From: a virus
IMG/VR virus record: IMGVR_UViG_3300032331_003094
Location: 1-64,000 of that record
DNA: 64,000 bases
Strand: one strand, 5' to 3'
Shown: positions 50,398 to 58,492 of the stretch, piece by piece
Layout: the number at the start of each line of letters is the position of its first letter
Position numbering within the stretch: the stretch's first letter is position 1
Translations under genes and position numbers: made by a program
Notes under the pieces: model-generated
The model's database searches: none
The model's input: only the letters and a program-made list of their open reading frames with translations
Told to the model about the DNA's origin: nothing

Positions 50398-50429
50398 TGC
50401 CAGCCTTAGCCTCGTAACTAGGGCTGGCA
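50398..50429 (+). promoter_or_regulatory. Strong 12-bp hairpin before 50436 gene
   Basis: TGCCAGCCTTAG/CTAGGGCTGGCA with loop CCTCGTAA: 12 pairs, one G-U. It sits between the PcfJ-like gene and the 72-residue gene and ends 6 nt before the ATG. No U-run, so leader structure rather than terminator. Confidence 0.6.
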
Positions 50430-50435
50430 CCAATC

Positions 50436-50654
50436 ATGACTGACTACACTGATGAGCAACTACTTGCTATGGCCATGGCCAATCTTGGTGAGTACATTCA
50501 TGACAACTCACCGCATTACGTTTTAATGCAAAATGATCCTCGCAACGAGGATGACTACGATAGTTGGCAGTACGGAATGGAAGTATTGCCTCATGATCAC
50601 ACTTGGCAACACACATCTATTGATGTGAGTGTAAGTCCAAGTGAGCCCGAGTAG
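50436..50654 (+). CDS. Small acidic early protein (72 aa)
   Basis: MTDYTDEQLLAMAMANLGEY and an acidic C-terminus. Its last 10 nt (CCCGAGTAG and one more base) are the first 10 nt of the tRNA gene. No family recognised. Confidence 0.58.
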   Translation: MTDYTDEQLLAMAMANLGEYIHDNSPHYVLMQNDPRNEDDYDSWQYGMEVLPHDHTWQHTSIDVSVSPSEPE

Positions 50655-50720
50655 CCCAGCGGAAGAGGCAAACGACTTAAAATCGTTCCAGCGTGAGTTC
50701 GAATCTCACCTCGGGTACCA
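50645..50720 (+). tRNA. trnL-UAA: tRNA-Leu(UAA), class I form with encoded CCA
   Basis: 76 nt: acceptor GCCCGAG/CTCGGGT (first pair G-U), 3-bp D stem, anticodon arm AACGA-CTTAAAA-TCGTT with anticodon UAA, 5-nt variable loop, T arm GTGAG-TTCGAAT-CTCAC, then ACCA. Unlike host leucine tRNAs it lacks a long variable arm. It overlaps the end of the preceding gene. Confidence 0.85.
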
Positions 50721-50742
50721 ATTTTAAAACACAAATCAAATC

Positions 50743-51045
50743 ATGTATTACGCTTTGCCAACCTATTGTCCAGAACATCCCGCAGATCCATTTACTCCTA
50801 AAGCAAGTGGTGCTGTAAAAACAACAAGAGAACAAAGAATGTATGTATATCGACAACGTAAGAAAGGTAAAACATACAAAGAATTAGCTAGCAAGGTTAG
50901 CCTTACTACTCAAGGAGCAATTAATGTATGTAAAAGAATAGATCGAAAAATTGAATGGTTAAAACATGCAATAAGAAATGAATACAAAGCAGCTAAAAGA
51001 TTGAACCTTAGTATATGGGAATATAGAAAAGCTTATACACAATAA
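50743..51045 (+). CDS. Helix-turn-helix early protein (100 aa)
   Basis: QRMYVYRQRKKGKTYKELAS then KVSLTTQGAINVCKRID: a resolvase/sigma-4-like HTH of about 40 residues within a basic protein (IRNEYKAAKRLNLSIWEYRK). A DNA-binding regulator is likely. Confidence 0.65.
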   Translation: MYYALPTYCPEHPADPFTPKASGAVKTTREQRMYVYRQRKKGKTYKELASKVSLTTQGAINVCKRIDRKIEWLKHAIRNEYKAAKRLNLSIWEYRKAYTQ

Positions 51046-51049
51046 ATAA

Positions 51050-51077
51050 CTGGGCATTGTTTACATGTAAGTCCCAG
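51050..51077 (+). promoter_or_regulatory. Leader hairpin before 51109 gene
   Basis: CTGGG/CCCAG (51050-51054, 51073-51077) enclosing the palindrome TTACATGTAA (51061-51070). Followed by a G-free leader to the ATG. Confidence 0.45.
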
Positions 51078-51108
51078 CTTTAACAACAACTAACACACAT
51101 TTAATTCA

Positions 51109-51471
51109 ATGGAAATTCTTGCTTGTTTCAAACATCTAATTCCAACTGTACATGCTTATCAAGATGATGAGCAACGTTACAACCTGGGTGCTACATGGAC
51201 TGCTGCCGATGGCTTGCAGGATTACCACAACATCGAACTTAAGTACGTTCGTAACTCAGAACGTCTTGCTCTCCAAGGTGATCCACAACCTGATGGCAGC
51301 TGGAAGTATGTAGAAGCTAATGGCACCGTTCATACCATCACGGCTGAACGCGCCAATAACTTCATGAAGACAACCAGTGACCATGCTACGCTGATGTGTC
51401 AGATGCTGGACCGCCTGCAACAAGCAGGAATCACCGGTCCAACAGTTGACACCCAAGCGTCGGCTGCTTAA
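51109..51471 (+). CDS. Early protein (120 aa)
   Basis: MEILACFKHLIPTVHAYQDD, then NLGATWTAADGLQDYHNIEL, RLALQGDPQPDGSWKYVEAN, and a helical end. A beta-rich protein of unknown family. Confidence 0.55.
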   Translation: MEILACFKHLIPTVHAYQDDEQRYNLGATWTAADGLQDYHNIELKYVRNSERLALQGDPQPDGSWKYVEANGTVHTITAERANNFMKTTSDHATLMCQMLDRLQQAGITGPTVDTQASAA

Positions 51472-51492
51472 ACTACCAACGGAATGTCTGCG

Positions 51493-51519
51493 GAGCCTGG
51501 CGCAAGCTGGGCTCTTTTC
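51493..51519 (+). terminator. Terminator-like hairpin before 51522 gene
   Basis: GAGCC/GGCTC stem with inner GC/GC pair and GCAA tetraloop, followed by TTTTCT. It ends 3 nt before the next ATG, so it may act as an attenuator. Confidence 0.5.
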
Positions 51520-51521
51520 TT

Positions 51522-51860
51522 ATGACTAACACTGATCAAACCAATCAAGTTGACCAAGCTGTTGTGGATGAAGTTGTAAGACGGATTCCAGAACATACTT
51601 GGGATGATGTTAAAGCAACATTGATTACACACATTGTGGATTCAATGCCAAGTGACGTTATGCTTCGGCTGACTAATGATCCGGAAGGATTTGAAGAAGC
51701 TGAAAACATTTTGTATAACTACTATGAAGATCCTAAGCGTCATTGGAATTTAATCAATGATGCATTCCAATTGTTTGGTGATGAATATGTCTTAGTGCTA
51801 CTTGATTCAATGCAACTTGACAAAATTCAAAATGCAAACACTGACTCTCAATTGCCCTGA
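51522..51860 (+). CDS. Early protein (112 aa)
   Basis: Acidic, helical (AVVDEVVRRIPEHTWDDVKA; FQLFGDEYVLVLLDSMQLD). No family recognised. The 3' end overlaps the zinc-ribbon gene by 29 nt. Confidence 0.55.
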   Translation: MTNTDQTNQVDQAVVDEVVRRIPEHTWDDVKATLITHIVDSMPSDVMLRLTNDPEGFEEAENILYNYYEDPKRHWNLINDAFQLFGDEYVLVLLDSMQLDKIQNANTDSQLP

Positions 51861-52314
51861 CTGTAACAAAATCAATCCATTACTTCTTGAATCACGAATG
51901 ACAGTTCGTGGTGTAAGACGTAGGCGTTATGAATGTAAAGGGTGTCGTCATCGTTGGACTTTGTTTACCAAAGAAAACGAGGGGCGCCCTTACAAACCAA
52001 ATGGATGGGATGTCTACAAGGGAAGGATGGATGAATGGCGTTCATTATCAAGAACGCAAGCTAAAGCAATAATATTATCTAATAAACCACAACGTGAACT
52101 TGCTGAAGATTATGGTATCTCACGTCAAGCAATTTCATTAATTCAAACCGGTAGGATCTATAAAGATATTTATGAAGAAATACATCCACCGCGCACAGGT
52201 CCAATGATTTATTGTGCCAGTTGTACACACTGGAGTCGTGATCGTTGTGGTTTTGAATTTCCAGATGCTGGTGATACCTTTGCCACTGAGTGTTCTGTTT
52301 ACCAATCTAAATAA
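51832..52314 (+). CDS. Zinc-ribbon and HTH protein (160 aa)
   Basis: NCPDCNKINPLLLESRMTVR then YECKGCRHRWTLF: two CxxC pairs, like NrdR-type zinc ribbons. Then a resolvase-type HTH (RELAEDYGISRQAISLIQTG) and a second Cys cluster (YCASCTHWSRDRCGFEF). Start set at ATG 51832; the longer upstream frame overlaps. A DNA-binding regulator, perhaps of early genes. Confidence 0.7.
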   Translation: MQTLTLNCPDCNKINPLLLESRMTVRGVRRRRYECKGCRHRWTLFTKENEGRPYKPNGWDVYKGRMDEWRSLSRTQAKAIILSNKPQRELAEDYGISRQAISLIQTGRIYKDIYEEIHPPRTGPMIYCASCTHWSRDRCGFEFPDAGDTFATECSVYQSK

Positions 52315-52316
52315 CA

Positions 52317-52619
52317 ATGAATTATGAACGGCTTGCTGTGATGAAACGCGTTAACAAAACGTTTCGTGAAACGGAACTATTGAATGAACCACCTGTCGTT
52401 CATCCCTTAATTGAAAAAGTTGCACGCGCTATTAGCGATTGGCAATCTGAACGAGACTGGTTGTTTCATACCGACCAGGCTATTCGTGTTATCGAAACCA
52501 TTGCCGAACAACTTGGCAAAGAAGGTTATGATATGCCACAAGATTATTTGCGTCGTGCAATTTGGAAAGAAGAACCCAAGCCCAGGCAATCAGGCATAAA
52601 GGGTGGGGCCACACCGTGA
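52317..52619 (+). CDS. Early protein (100 aa)
   Basis: Two nt after the zinc-ribbon gene. Helical (VAMKRVNKTFRETEL-type start, KVARAISDWQSERDWLFHTD), with a basic/Pro end. No family recognised. Confidence 0.52.
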   Translation: MNYERLAVMKRVNKTFRETELLNEPPVVHPLIEKVARAISDWQSERDWLFHTDQAIRVIETIAEQLGKEGYDMPQDYLRRAIWKEEPKPRQSGIKGGATP

Positions 52620-52644
52620 TCAGTGGCATGGCCCTTCAGTTACC

Positions 52645-52716
52645 AATCAGAGGAGACAGCAAAAACTCTGATTCCCTTGGATAATGAGGCTGACGCTGTC
52701 CTTCTTCGCCTCATTA
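52645..52716 (+). promoter_or_regulatory. Two leader hairpins before the Gp88-like gene
   Basis: AATCAGAG/CTCTGATT (52645-52673) and TAATGAGGC/GCCTCATTA (52682-52716, 17-nt loop), followed by the palindrome TCCCGTACGGGA (52739-52750) and then the pseudoknot at 52755. The 189-nt gap is almost entirely structured. Confidence 0.6.
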
Positions 52717-52754
52717 ATACTGTAATACAAATAGCTATTCCCGTACGGGATTAT

Positions 52755-52778
52755 GGACCTGAGATGTCCTAAAACTCA
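52755..52778 (+). promoter_or_regulatory. Pseudoknot leader, copy 3
   Basis: Stem 1 GGAC/GTCC (52755-52758, 52766-52769), loop CTGAGAT, linker TAAAA, stem 2 TGAG/CTCA (52760-52763, 52775-52778). Shorter linker and stem 2 than copies 1-2. Then a G-poor leader to ATG 52809. Confidence 0.72.
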
Positions 52779-52808
52779 TTCATTAATTTAACTTATCATT
52801 CAACTCAA

Positions 52809-53591
52809 ATGAAATTACTCAAGTTTTCAACTGGCAATGCCAAGCTTGTTAAACGTTTAATCTTTTCGTTGCCAGCTGGATATTCATGTCCACATGCTGG
52901 CGTTTGTAAAACATTTGCAGATCGAACCACTGGTGAAATTACTGATCTACCTCAACGCAATGGGACTATTGCTCCTGAGTTTCGTTGTTTTGCAGCCATG
53001 TCAGAAGTTAGACCTAATGTGCGGGAAGCTCGTTGGCATAACTGGGACTTGCTGCGTGAAGTAATCTACTCAACTGATTCCGATACCAAAAAACAATTAC
53101 AAGCTTTAACAGAACTTATTGAACTATCCATTGCTGTACAACCTGCCAGGGACTTGGTTCGTATTCATGAATCAGGTGATTACTGGACTGAGTTGTACAT
53201 GCATGCATGGGCCAATGCTGCCAGAAACTACAGCCGTATGACGTTTTACAGTTTCACCAAATCTTTAGGTATGTGGTACAACTTGCGCAAGGTTCTGCCA
53301 AAGAACATGTATCTAACTGCATCATATGGCGGTGTGCTTGACGCAATGATTACCAAATATCCCAGGACATTCAAACGTTCTGCTCGTGTTGTGTACACAG
53401 AACAAGAAGCAGCTGACCTTGGTCTTGAGATTGATCACGATGACAGTCACTGCTTGGGTGACAAGCCATTTGCACTATTGGTGCATGGCAGCCAACGTGC
53501 TGATTCTGCTGCATCCAAGGCGTTGTCTCAACGCAAGAAGGAAGGTGGATTTGTTGGATACAACAAAGCAAACCAAAAGGTTGCGTTGTGA
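52809..53591 (+). CDS. Gp88-like phage protein (260 aa)
   Basis: The N-terminal LPAGYSCPHAGVCKTFA, the middle RIHESGDYWTELYMHAWANAAR and FYSFTKSL reproduce the pattern of the mycobacteriophage 'gene product 88' family (L-PAxxxCPxAGxCxxxC-type and R-x-H-x-SGDF). Family function is unknown. The first Cys pair may bind a metal. Under a pseudoknot leader. Confidence 0.7.
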   Translation: MKLLKFSTGNAKLVKRLIFSLPAGYSCPHAGVCKTFADRTTGEITDLPQRNGTIAPEFRCFAAMSEVRPNVREARWHNWDLLREVIYSTDSDTKKQLQALTELIELSIAVQPARDLVRIHESGDYWTELYMHAWANAARNYSRMTFYSFTKSLGMWYNLRKVLPKNMYLTASYGGVLDAMITKYPRTFKRSARVVYTEQEAADLGLEIDHDDSHCLGDKPFALLVHGSQRADSAASKALSQRKKEGGFVGYNKANQKVAL

Positions 53592-53629
53592 ATTAAATGC
53601 AGTAGCATTTGACCGTCTTCCACAAGATT

Positions 53630-53863
53630 ATGTCTTACGTTATTGCAACCTATAAAGATGGTCGGCCATATGCTGTTCAAGCATGTGGCCAAACCAATTC
53701 ATTCCAGCTTGTTGCGTTAGACTCTGACGTAGCATTAAACAAGATTTTTTCACATCCCTACAGGGCTGGTGCATTTCAAATCTTGTCATGGATTGAAAAG
53801 AATGACCACGAACTTGCTAGTGAAGAACTCGATGTTTACGATGAAGCCAAATTCCGCAAATGA
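53630..53863 (+). CDS. Small early protein (77 aa)
   Basis: Start at ATG of MSYVIATYKDGRPYAVQACG; a TTG 21 nt upstream is less likely. Acidic C-terminus (HELASEELDVYDEAKF). Its 3' end overlaps the DNA polymerase start by 23 nt. Confidence 0.55.
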   Translation: MSYVIATYKDGRPYAVQACGQTNSFQLVALDSDVALNKIFSHPYRAGAFQILSWIEKNDHELASEELDVYDEAKFRK

Positions 53864-55664
53864 ATCTTGGCTTACATTCGACATCGAGACCGATGGACTG
53901 TATGATCAAGCCACCAAAATTCATTGCATTGTTATTTATGATGTCAACCGCCAACTCACTTCTAGCTACGGGCCTGATCGCATTGGGGATGCTATTGAGC
54001 ATCTGCGTAGTGCTGATGTTCTTATTGGCCACAACATTCTCTTTTACGACATCCCTGTAATTCAAAAATTAACGCAAGCAATTTTTAATGCACGTGTTAT
54101 TGACACGCTCATTTGTACCAGATTGATCTGGCCCAAAGAATTACTCTATGAACTTGACACTGAACAATATCCGCAGGTTCCATCGAAGCTACGTGGTTCT
54201 GCCGGACTCAAAGCATGGGGCTATCGACTGGCTGACAACAAAATTGAATTCAAAGACTTCTCAGAATATTCCCAAGAAATGTTGGACTACTGCATCCAAG
54301 ATGTGGAAGTCACCAAAAAATTATGGGAACACATTGTTAAACAAAACTATGCACAGCCGTCGCTTAAGCTGGAGCATGACTTTGCTTTTGCAATTAATCG
54401 GCAAATTAGATCAGGTGTTCCTTTTGATTTGGATGCAGCTCTTGATCTGGTGGATGATCTCCGAGCAAAACAAACAGAACTTGAAACACAATTAAAAGAA
54501 TTGTTCCCACCAATTAAACAAGAGGAATGGTTTACACCCAAAGTAAATAATACTAAGCGTGGCTATGTCAAGGGTGTGCCATTTCGCAAGGTAATTGTCG
54601 AAGAGTTTAATCCTGGATCCAGGCAACAAATTGCTGATCGTTTACGCAACAAGTATGGATGGACTCCAGAAAAAACAACTGAAAAAGGCAATCCAGTTCT
54701 TGATGATGATGTACTTGAAAAGTTACCGTATCCCGAAGCCAAAACGTTAGCAGAGTATATGCTAATTAAGAAACGTCTTGGACAAATTGCTGAAGGAAAC
54801 AATGCTTGGACAAAGCTTGTTAATAATAATGATCTCCGTATGCACGGTGACGTTGTTACAAATGGTTGCATTACAGGCCGTTGCGCACATCGAAACCCCA
54901 ACATGGGTCAAGTGCCCGCAGGATACTCGCCCTATGGAAAAGAATGCCGCTCGTTGTTCCATGCTCCTAACGGCTGGGACCTTATTGGTATTGACGCTAA
55001 AGCATTGGAGCTTCGTTGCCTCGCTGGATATCTTGCTTACTGGGATAATGGGGAATATGCTTCTCTTGTTATTAATCCTGAAGTAGATATTCATACCTAT
55101 AACCAACAACAGTTTGGTGTGGAAACCAGGGACATCAGCAAACGTTTGTTGTATGGAATGTTGTATGGCTGTGGTGCAGTTAAGGCTGGAACAATTATTG
55201 ATCCTAATGAAAAGGATGAATATAAACTTAAAACCTTGGGGCGTAATGCTATTGATGGTTTTATGAAAGGTGTGCCAGCACTTAAGAAATTAAAACAACA
55301 AATTGATGAAGCAATTAGTGAACGCAATTACCTCATTGGTTTAGATCGACGTGCATTGCATTGCCGTTCTGCATTTAAAGGATTGAATGTTTTGTTGCAA
55401 TCAGCTGGTGCCATCATCATGAAGCAAGTCGTTGTAACCATTCATAACAACATTGAACAAAACCTTGGTTTGGTTTACGGCAAGGATTGGGAACAGCTTT
55501 TGATGGTTCATGATGAAATAGAAATTGCATGTTATCCCGCATACACTGAGGCGGTTAAAGAACAAGCTATTATGGCTTTCCCCCAAGCTCAACAAGCTTT
55601 TAACTTCCGTTGTGAAATTGAAGGTGATGCAAAAGTTGGTTTTAATTGGTATGAGGTACACTAA
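53841..55664 (+). CDS. DNA polymerase, family A (T7-like)
   Basis: 607 residues with 3'-5' exonuclease and polymerase domains. Exo I WLTFDIETDGLYD, Exo II GHNILFYDIPVI, Exo III YCIQDVEVTKKLW. Polymerase motif A GIDAKALELRCLAGYLA, motif B RLLYGMLYGCGAVKAG, motif C LLMVHDEIEIACYP. This motif set is the T7 gp5 type, so replicative. The start is ATG 53841; an ATG at 53832 would add three residues. An HNH-AP2 gene begins at its stop. Confidence 0.94.
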   Translation: MKPNSANESWLTFDIETDGLYDQATKIHCIVIYDVNRQLTSSYGPDRIGDAIEHLRSADVLIGHNILFYDIPVIQKLTQAIFNARVIDTLICTRLIWPKELLYELDTEQYPQVPSKLRGSAGLKAWGYRLADNKIEFKDFSEYSQEMLDYCIQDVEVTKKLWEHIVKQNYAQPSLKLEHDFAFAINRQIRSGVPFDLDAALDLVDDLRAKQTELETQLKELFPPIKQEEWFTPKVNNTKRGYVKGVPFRKVIVEEFNPGSRQQIADRLRNKYGWTPEKTTEKGNPVLDDDVLEKLPYPEAKTLAEYMLIKKRLGQIAEGNNAWTKLVNNNDLRMHGDVVTNGCITGRCAHRNPNMGQVPAGYSPYGKECRSLFHAPNGWDLIGIDAKALELRCLAGYLAYWDNGEYASLVINPEVDIHTYNQQQFGVETRDISKRLLYGMLYGCGAVKAGTIIDPNEKDEYKLKTLGRNAIDGFMKGVPALKKLKQQIDEAISERNYLIGLDRRALHCRSAFKGLNVLLQSAGAIIMKQVVVTIHNNIEQNLGLVYGKDWEQLLMVHDEIEIACYPAYTEAVKEQAIMAFPQAQQAFNFRCEIEGDAKVGFNWYEVH

Positions 55665-56171
55665 ATGGATTTTTTAAAATTAAAACCAATACCAAGCAAA
55701 AATGAATTGCAAGTTTTATTAAGATATGAAACAGAAACCGGGTTTTTATTTTGGAAAAAAACTAATAAAAGAGCCGGCAGTATGCCTAAATGTACTGATC
55801 TTAAACATTGTCAATACAGAAGAATAACGGTGTCTCGCGTTGGATATGTAGAACACAGAATTATTTATCAATTGCATTATGGTGACTTAACAACGCAAGA
55901 TGCAATTGATCATATTGATAGAGATAAAACAAATAACAAAATTGAAAACCTTAGAAAAGCTGATGTTTATTTAAACAATCAAAATCAAGGAGATAGAAAA
56001 AACAATACATCTGGATACAAAGGTGTTTCATGGTCAAAACAACGTCAACAATGGCGTGCCACAATAACCGTAAAGAATAAACATAAACACATTGGATTTT
56101 TTATTTGTAAAGAAAAAGCTTATGCGGCGTACTTGGATGCTCGCGTCAAGTACTATGGATTTGCTTGTTGA
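55665..56171 (+). CDS. HNH endonuclease with AP2 domain
   Basis: 168 residues. HNH part: RITVSRVGYVEHRIIYQLHY then AIDHIDRDKTNNKIENLRKA (DHID...N...N). C-terminal AP2-like domain: GYKGVSWSKQRQQWRATITV then GFFICKEKAYAAYLDA. Typical free-standing homing enzyme; inserted directly after the polymerase stop (ATG right after TAA). A-rich coding unlike its neighbours suggests recent transfer. Confidence 0.85.
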   Translation: MDFLKLKPIPSKNELQVLLRYETETGFLFWKKTNKRAGSMPKCTDLKHCQYRRITVSRVGYVEHRIIYQLHYGDLTTQDAIDHIDRDKTNNKIENLRKADVYLNNQNQGDRKNNTSGYKGVSWSKQRQQWRATITVKNKHKHIGFFICKEKAYAAYLDARVKYYGFAC

Positions 56172-56173
56172 CT

Positions 56174-56200
56174 CGTCCCAAGTAAGACGTTAAACTGCTT
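56174..56200 (+). promoter_or_regulatory. Pseudoknot leader, copy 4 (SSB gene)
   Basis: Stem 1 CGTC/GACG (56174-56177, 56186-56189), loop CCAAGTAA, linker TTAAAC, stem 2 AAGTA/TGCTT (56180-56184, 56196-56200, one G-U). Stem 2 is entirely different from copies 1-3 yet stays paired. 20 nt before the SSB start. Confidence 0.78.
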
Positions 56201-56220
56201 TCCACCAACCATCGGAACCA

Positions 56221-57027
56221 ATGAACTTTGTGACGGTGTGTGCCCAGGCGACTGAGGTACCACGTGAGGTTTATACCTCAGCTACTTCCACGGCATTACG
56301 CTGTAATCTTTTGTTACCTCCTGTAGGTAATAAAGCACCAACCCCAATTGAAATCAATGTGTATGGCAAAAGTACAGAACGTTTTCAACGCACCACTAAA
56401 GGAGAACTTCTGTACATTCACGGCGCCAAGCTACGTTACGACCTGGAATCCAGGACGCATTCGTTACATGGAGGAATTATTACTCCGGTTACGGAAGCAT
56501 TCCCAATCTTTAATACAGTCATCCTTGCAGGACGTTGCGTTAAAGACATCGACAAAGATGATGCTCGCGCCTTTAAAACCATGGCGAATGGGTTGATGAG
56601 TTGCAGCCAAACACTCTCAGTTAATACTGGGCGTAATCAAGCTGACTTGTTTAACTTCTACGCACTTAATTCCGTAGAAGATAAATTAAATAATGCCGAA
56701 CTTTTGGTTAACTTTACCAGGAAGGGTACTGGCCTTACCTTGCAAGGTCGGTTAATTACTGATGCCTGGGTTGATAAGGAGACCAAGGAAAAACGGACAT
56801 CAACCAAGATTCAGTTGACATCTATGACCTTGGCACCCAAGGCATCAACCCCTGCAGCACCAGAGATCAAGCCACACACAACTGTTGCAAATCATGAAGT
56901 TGCTGGGTTGTGGGGCGGTAAGACCGCCGATGATGTAGCAGAACCCTGGGGGTTAAACGTAGGTAGCAACCTGCCTGAACTCCCAGGTCAATTTGATCAC
57001 AACGATTTAACCAACGCACCTTTTTAA
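56221..57027 (+). CDS. ssb: Single-stranded DNA-binding protein, tandem OB folds
   Basis: 268 residues with two SSB-like OB halves: MNFVTVCAQATEVPREVYTS ... IEINVYGKSTERF, and VILAGRCVKDIDKDDARAFK ... LTLQGRLITDAWVDKETKEK. The linker and tail are Pro/Ala-rich and the end is acidic with a terminal Phe (DHNDLTNAPF), as in SSBs that recruit replication proteins. Coats ssDNA for the polymerase encoded upstream. Under its own pseudoknot leader. Confidence 0.78.
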   Translation: MNFVTVCAQATEVPREVYTSATSTALRCNLLLPPVGNKAPTPIEINVYGKSTERFQRTTKGELLYIHGAKLRYDLESRTHSLHGGIITPVTEAFPIFNTVILAGRCVKDIDKDDARAFKTMANGLMSCSQTLSVNTGRNQADLFNFYALNSVEDKLNNAELLVNFTRKGTGLTLQGRLITDAWVDKETKEKRTSTKIQLTSMTLAPKASTPAAPEIKPHTTVANHEVAGLWGGKTADDVAEPWGLNVGSNLPELPGQFDHNDLTNAPF

Positions 57028-57031
57028 AATC

Positions 57032-57274
57032 ATGACACTCACAACAAAAATTATTGATCCAACGCTTACGTTGGAGGATGCAATTGCCTATGAGTTTTTC
57101 ATGGACAATTTGCCAAACATAATAGGTGATTCACTGGGGAATCTTGAAGCTACGGAGGAAGAAATTGATCAAATAGTTGATGGCATTAGTTTGTTGGCTT
57201 TAATGTCTTACAGGATTGCACAACGTTTTGAATGTGCACGCGAAGCAATGAAAATAGTTAATGAAAAAAATTAA
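57032..57274 (+). CDS. Small acidic helical protein (80 aa)
   Basis: 4 nt after the SSB gene. Helical and acidic (EEEIDQIVDGISLLALMSY). No family recognised. Confidence 0.55.
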   Translation: MTLTTKIIDPTLTLEDAIAYEFFMDNLPNIIGDSLGNLEATEEEIDQIVDGISLLALMSYRIAQRFECAREAMKIVNEKN

Positions 57275-57282
57275 TTAGTAAT

Positions 57283-57309
57283 GGACCTGGGATGTCCATA
57301 AACTCATCC
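57283..57309 (+). promoter_or_regulatory. Pseudoknot leader, copy 5
   Basis: Stem 1 GGAC/GTCC (57283-57286, 57294-57297), loop CTGGGAT, linker ATAAA, stem 2 TGGG/CTCA (57288-57291, 57303-57306, one G-U) or the alternative GGAT/ATCC. Then a G-poor leader to the gene at 57329. Confidence 0.7.
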
Positions 57310-57328
57310 GTACTTAACCTAAATGATC

Positions 57329-58396
57329 ATGAGCGACACACTCATCGACTCTGTTACTGACACCCCACCTTCTCTGAGCACCCTTAAGAAAATGACCGTT
57401 AAGAAAACCTCCGCACTTGCAACACGTGGACTTGATTCATTCCGGATGTTTCAATCCAAAGAATTCGTCTCTGGATACCAAAACCTTGTCACAATCCAAC
57501 CACTCAACAAATCAAAAACACGAGGTTGGTTCGTACGGAAGTCAGACCTGGATACTTGCGGATGGAGCGCAAGTGAAGATCAGTTTGCTAAAGGTTCAGT
57601 TATCTGGAACTACAAGCAGACTTTTGGTATGGCTCCCAACACTTCAATTGAAGAGGGGCTTAATTTCACTGAGCCTCGTTTGCAAATCCTTTTACGTTCT
57701 CCCCTCATGGTTGAGGAAACCACAGGGATGAGGCAGACGATTGGCACCTTTGAAAATCCCGATGTCAAAGAACTTTGGGAAGCTGACAAGATTGCATCTG
57801 ATCTTGCCAACAGCAAAGGTGAAATGTACAAACGCAAGTACAGCGTGCGTACCAAGTACCTGGTCTACATTTTGACCCAGGACAACAAACGTGCCCACAA
57901 GATCCCCATGGTTCTAACTTTGAAAGGATTGAACGGTACGGATGTTTCCGAAAAGGTTAAGATGTATGAAAAGGAAATGTCCAAGTGCTTGAGCAAAGCA
58001 CTGGATGCTGAAGTTCCTTTGTCCTTTAATGAAAAGTTCTACGCCACTACCGTTTTTGCTCCGATACTTGCCAATGAAATGCGCGGCGCCAACAACGTTG
58101 AGATCTGCGCAATTGAATCTTTTGACATCCCTGATTACAACGACCAAGAATCTGCGATTGAATCCCTGAGTCGCTTGTCGATTCCTGATGAAGATCGTGA
58201 ATCAACTTGGAAGTTCCAGGACTTGTTTGGAGATTACATCAACCAGCATGCTCGGCAAGATGCTGAGAAGCTTGGTGGTGCATACGGTATCAAGTCCGGT
58301 GTAGAAATTCTTCCTGCATCCAGGGGAGTTTCGGAACTTGAAGTGAAGGCATTGCCTGCACGCGATGAACTGACCGGAGAGGACACTTCGTTCTGA
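57329..58396 (+). CDS. DUF5895-like early protein (355 aa)
   Basis: MSDTLIDSVTDTPPSLSTLK, then GWFVRKSDLDTCGWSASEDQ and a long beta/alpha body (ILLRSPLMVEETTGMRQTIG; YLVYILTQDNKRAHKIPMVL). I associate this style with the DUF5895 proteins of cyanobacteria, with moderate confidence. Followed by a strong terminator. Confidence 0.55.
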   Translation: MSDTLIDSVTDTPPSLSTLKKMTVKKTSALATRGLDSFRMFQSKEFVSGYQNLVTIQPLNKSKTRGWFVRKSDLDTCGWSASEDQFAKGSVIWNYKQTFGMAPNTSIEEGLNFTEPRLQILLRSPLMVEETTGMRQTIGTFENPDVKELWEADKIASDLANSKGEMYKRKYSVRTKYLVYILTQDNKRAHKIPMVLTLKGLNGTDVSEKVKMYEKEMSKCLSKALDAEVPLSFNEKFYATTVFAPILANEMRGANNVEICAIESFDIPDYNDQESAIESLSRLSIPDEDRESTWKFQDLFGDYINQHARQDAEKLGGAYGIKSGVEILPASRGVSELEVKALPARDELTGEDTSF

Positions 58397-58418
58397 TCCG
58401 TTTAGTACGTTAAGATTA

Positions 58419-58446
58419 GGCCCTGCATCAGCGGGGCCTTTTGTTT
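58419..58446 (+). terminator. Rho-independent terminator
   Basis: GGCCCTGC, loop ATCA, GCGGGGCC (8 pairs, one G-U), then TTTTGTTT. Ends the transcript of the DUF5895-like gene. Confidence 0.88.
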
Positions 58447-58492
58447 GGCATCATCGTGTTTTATTGGATTGTCTTTATTCTCCAGGGTTTGC

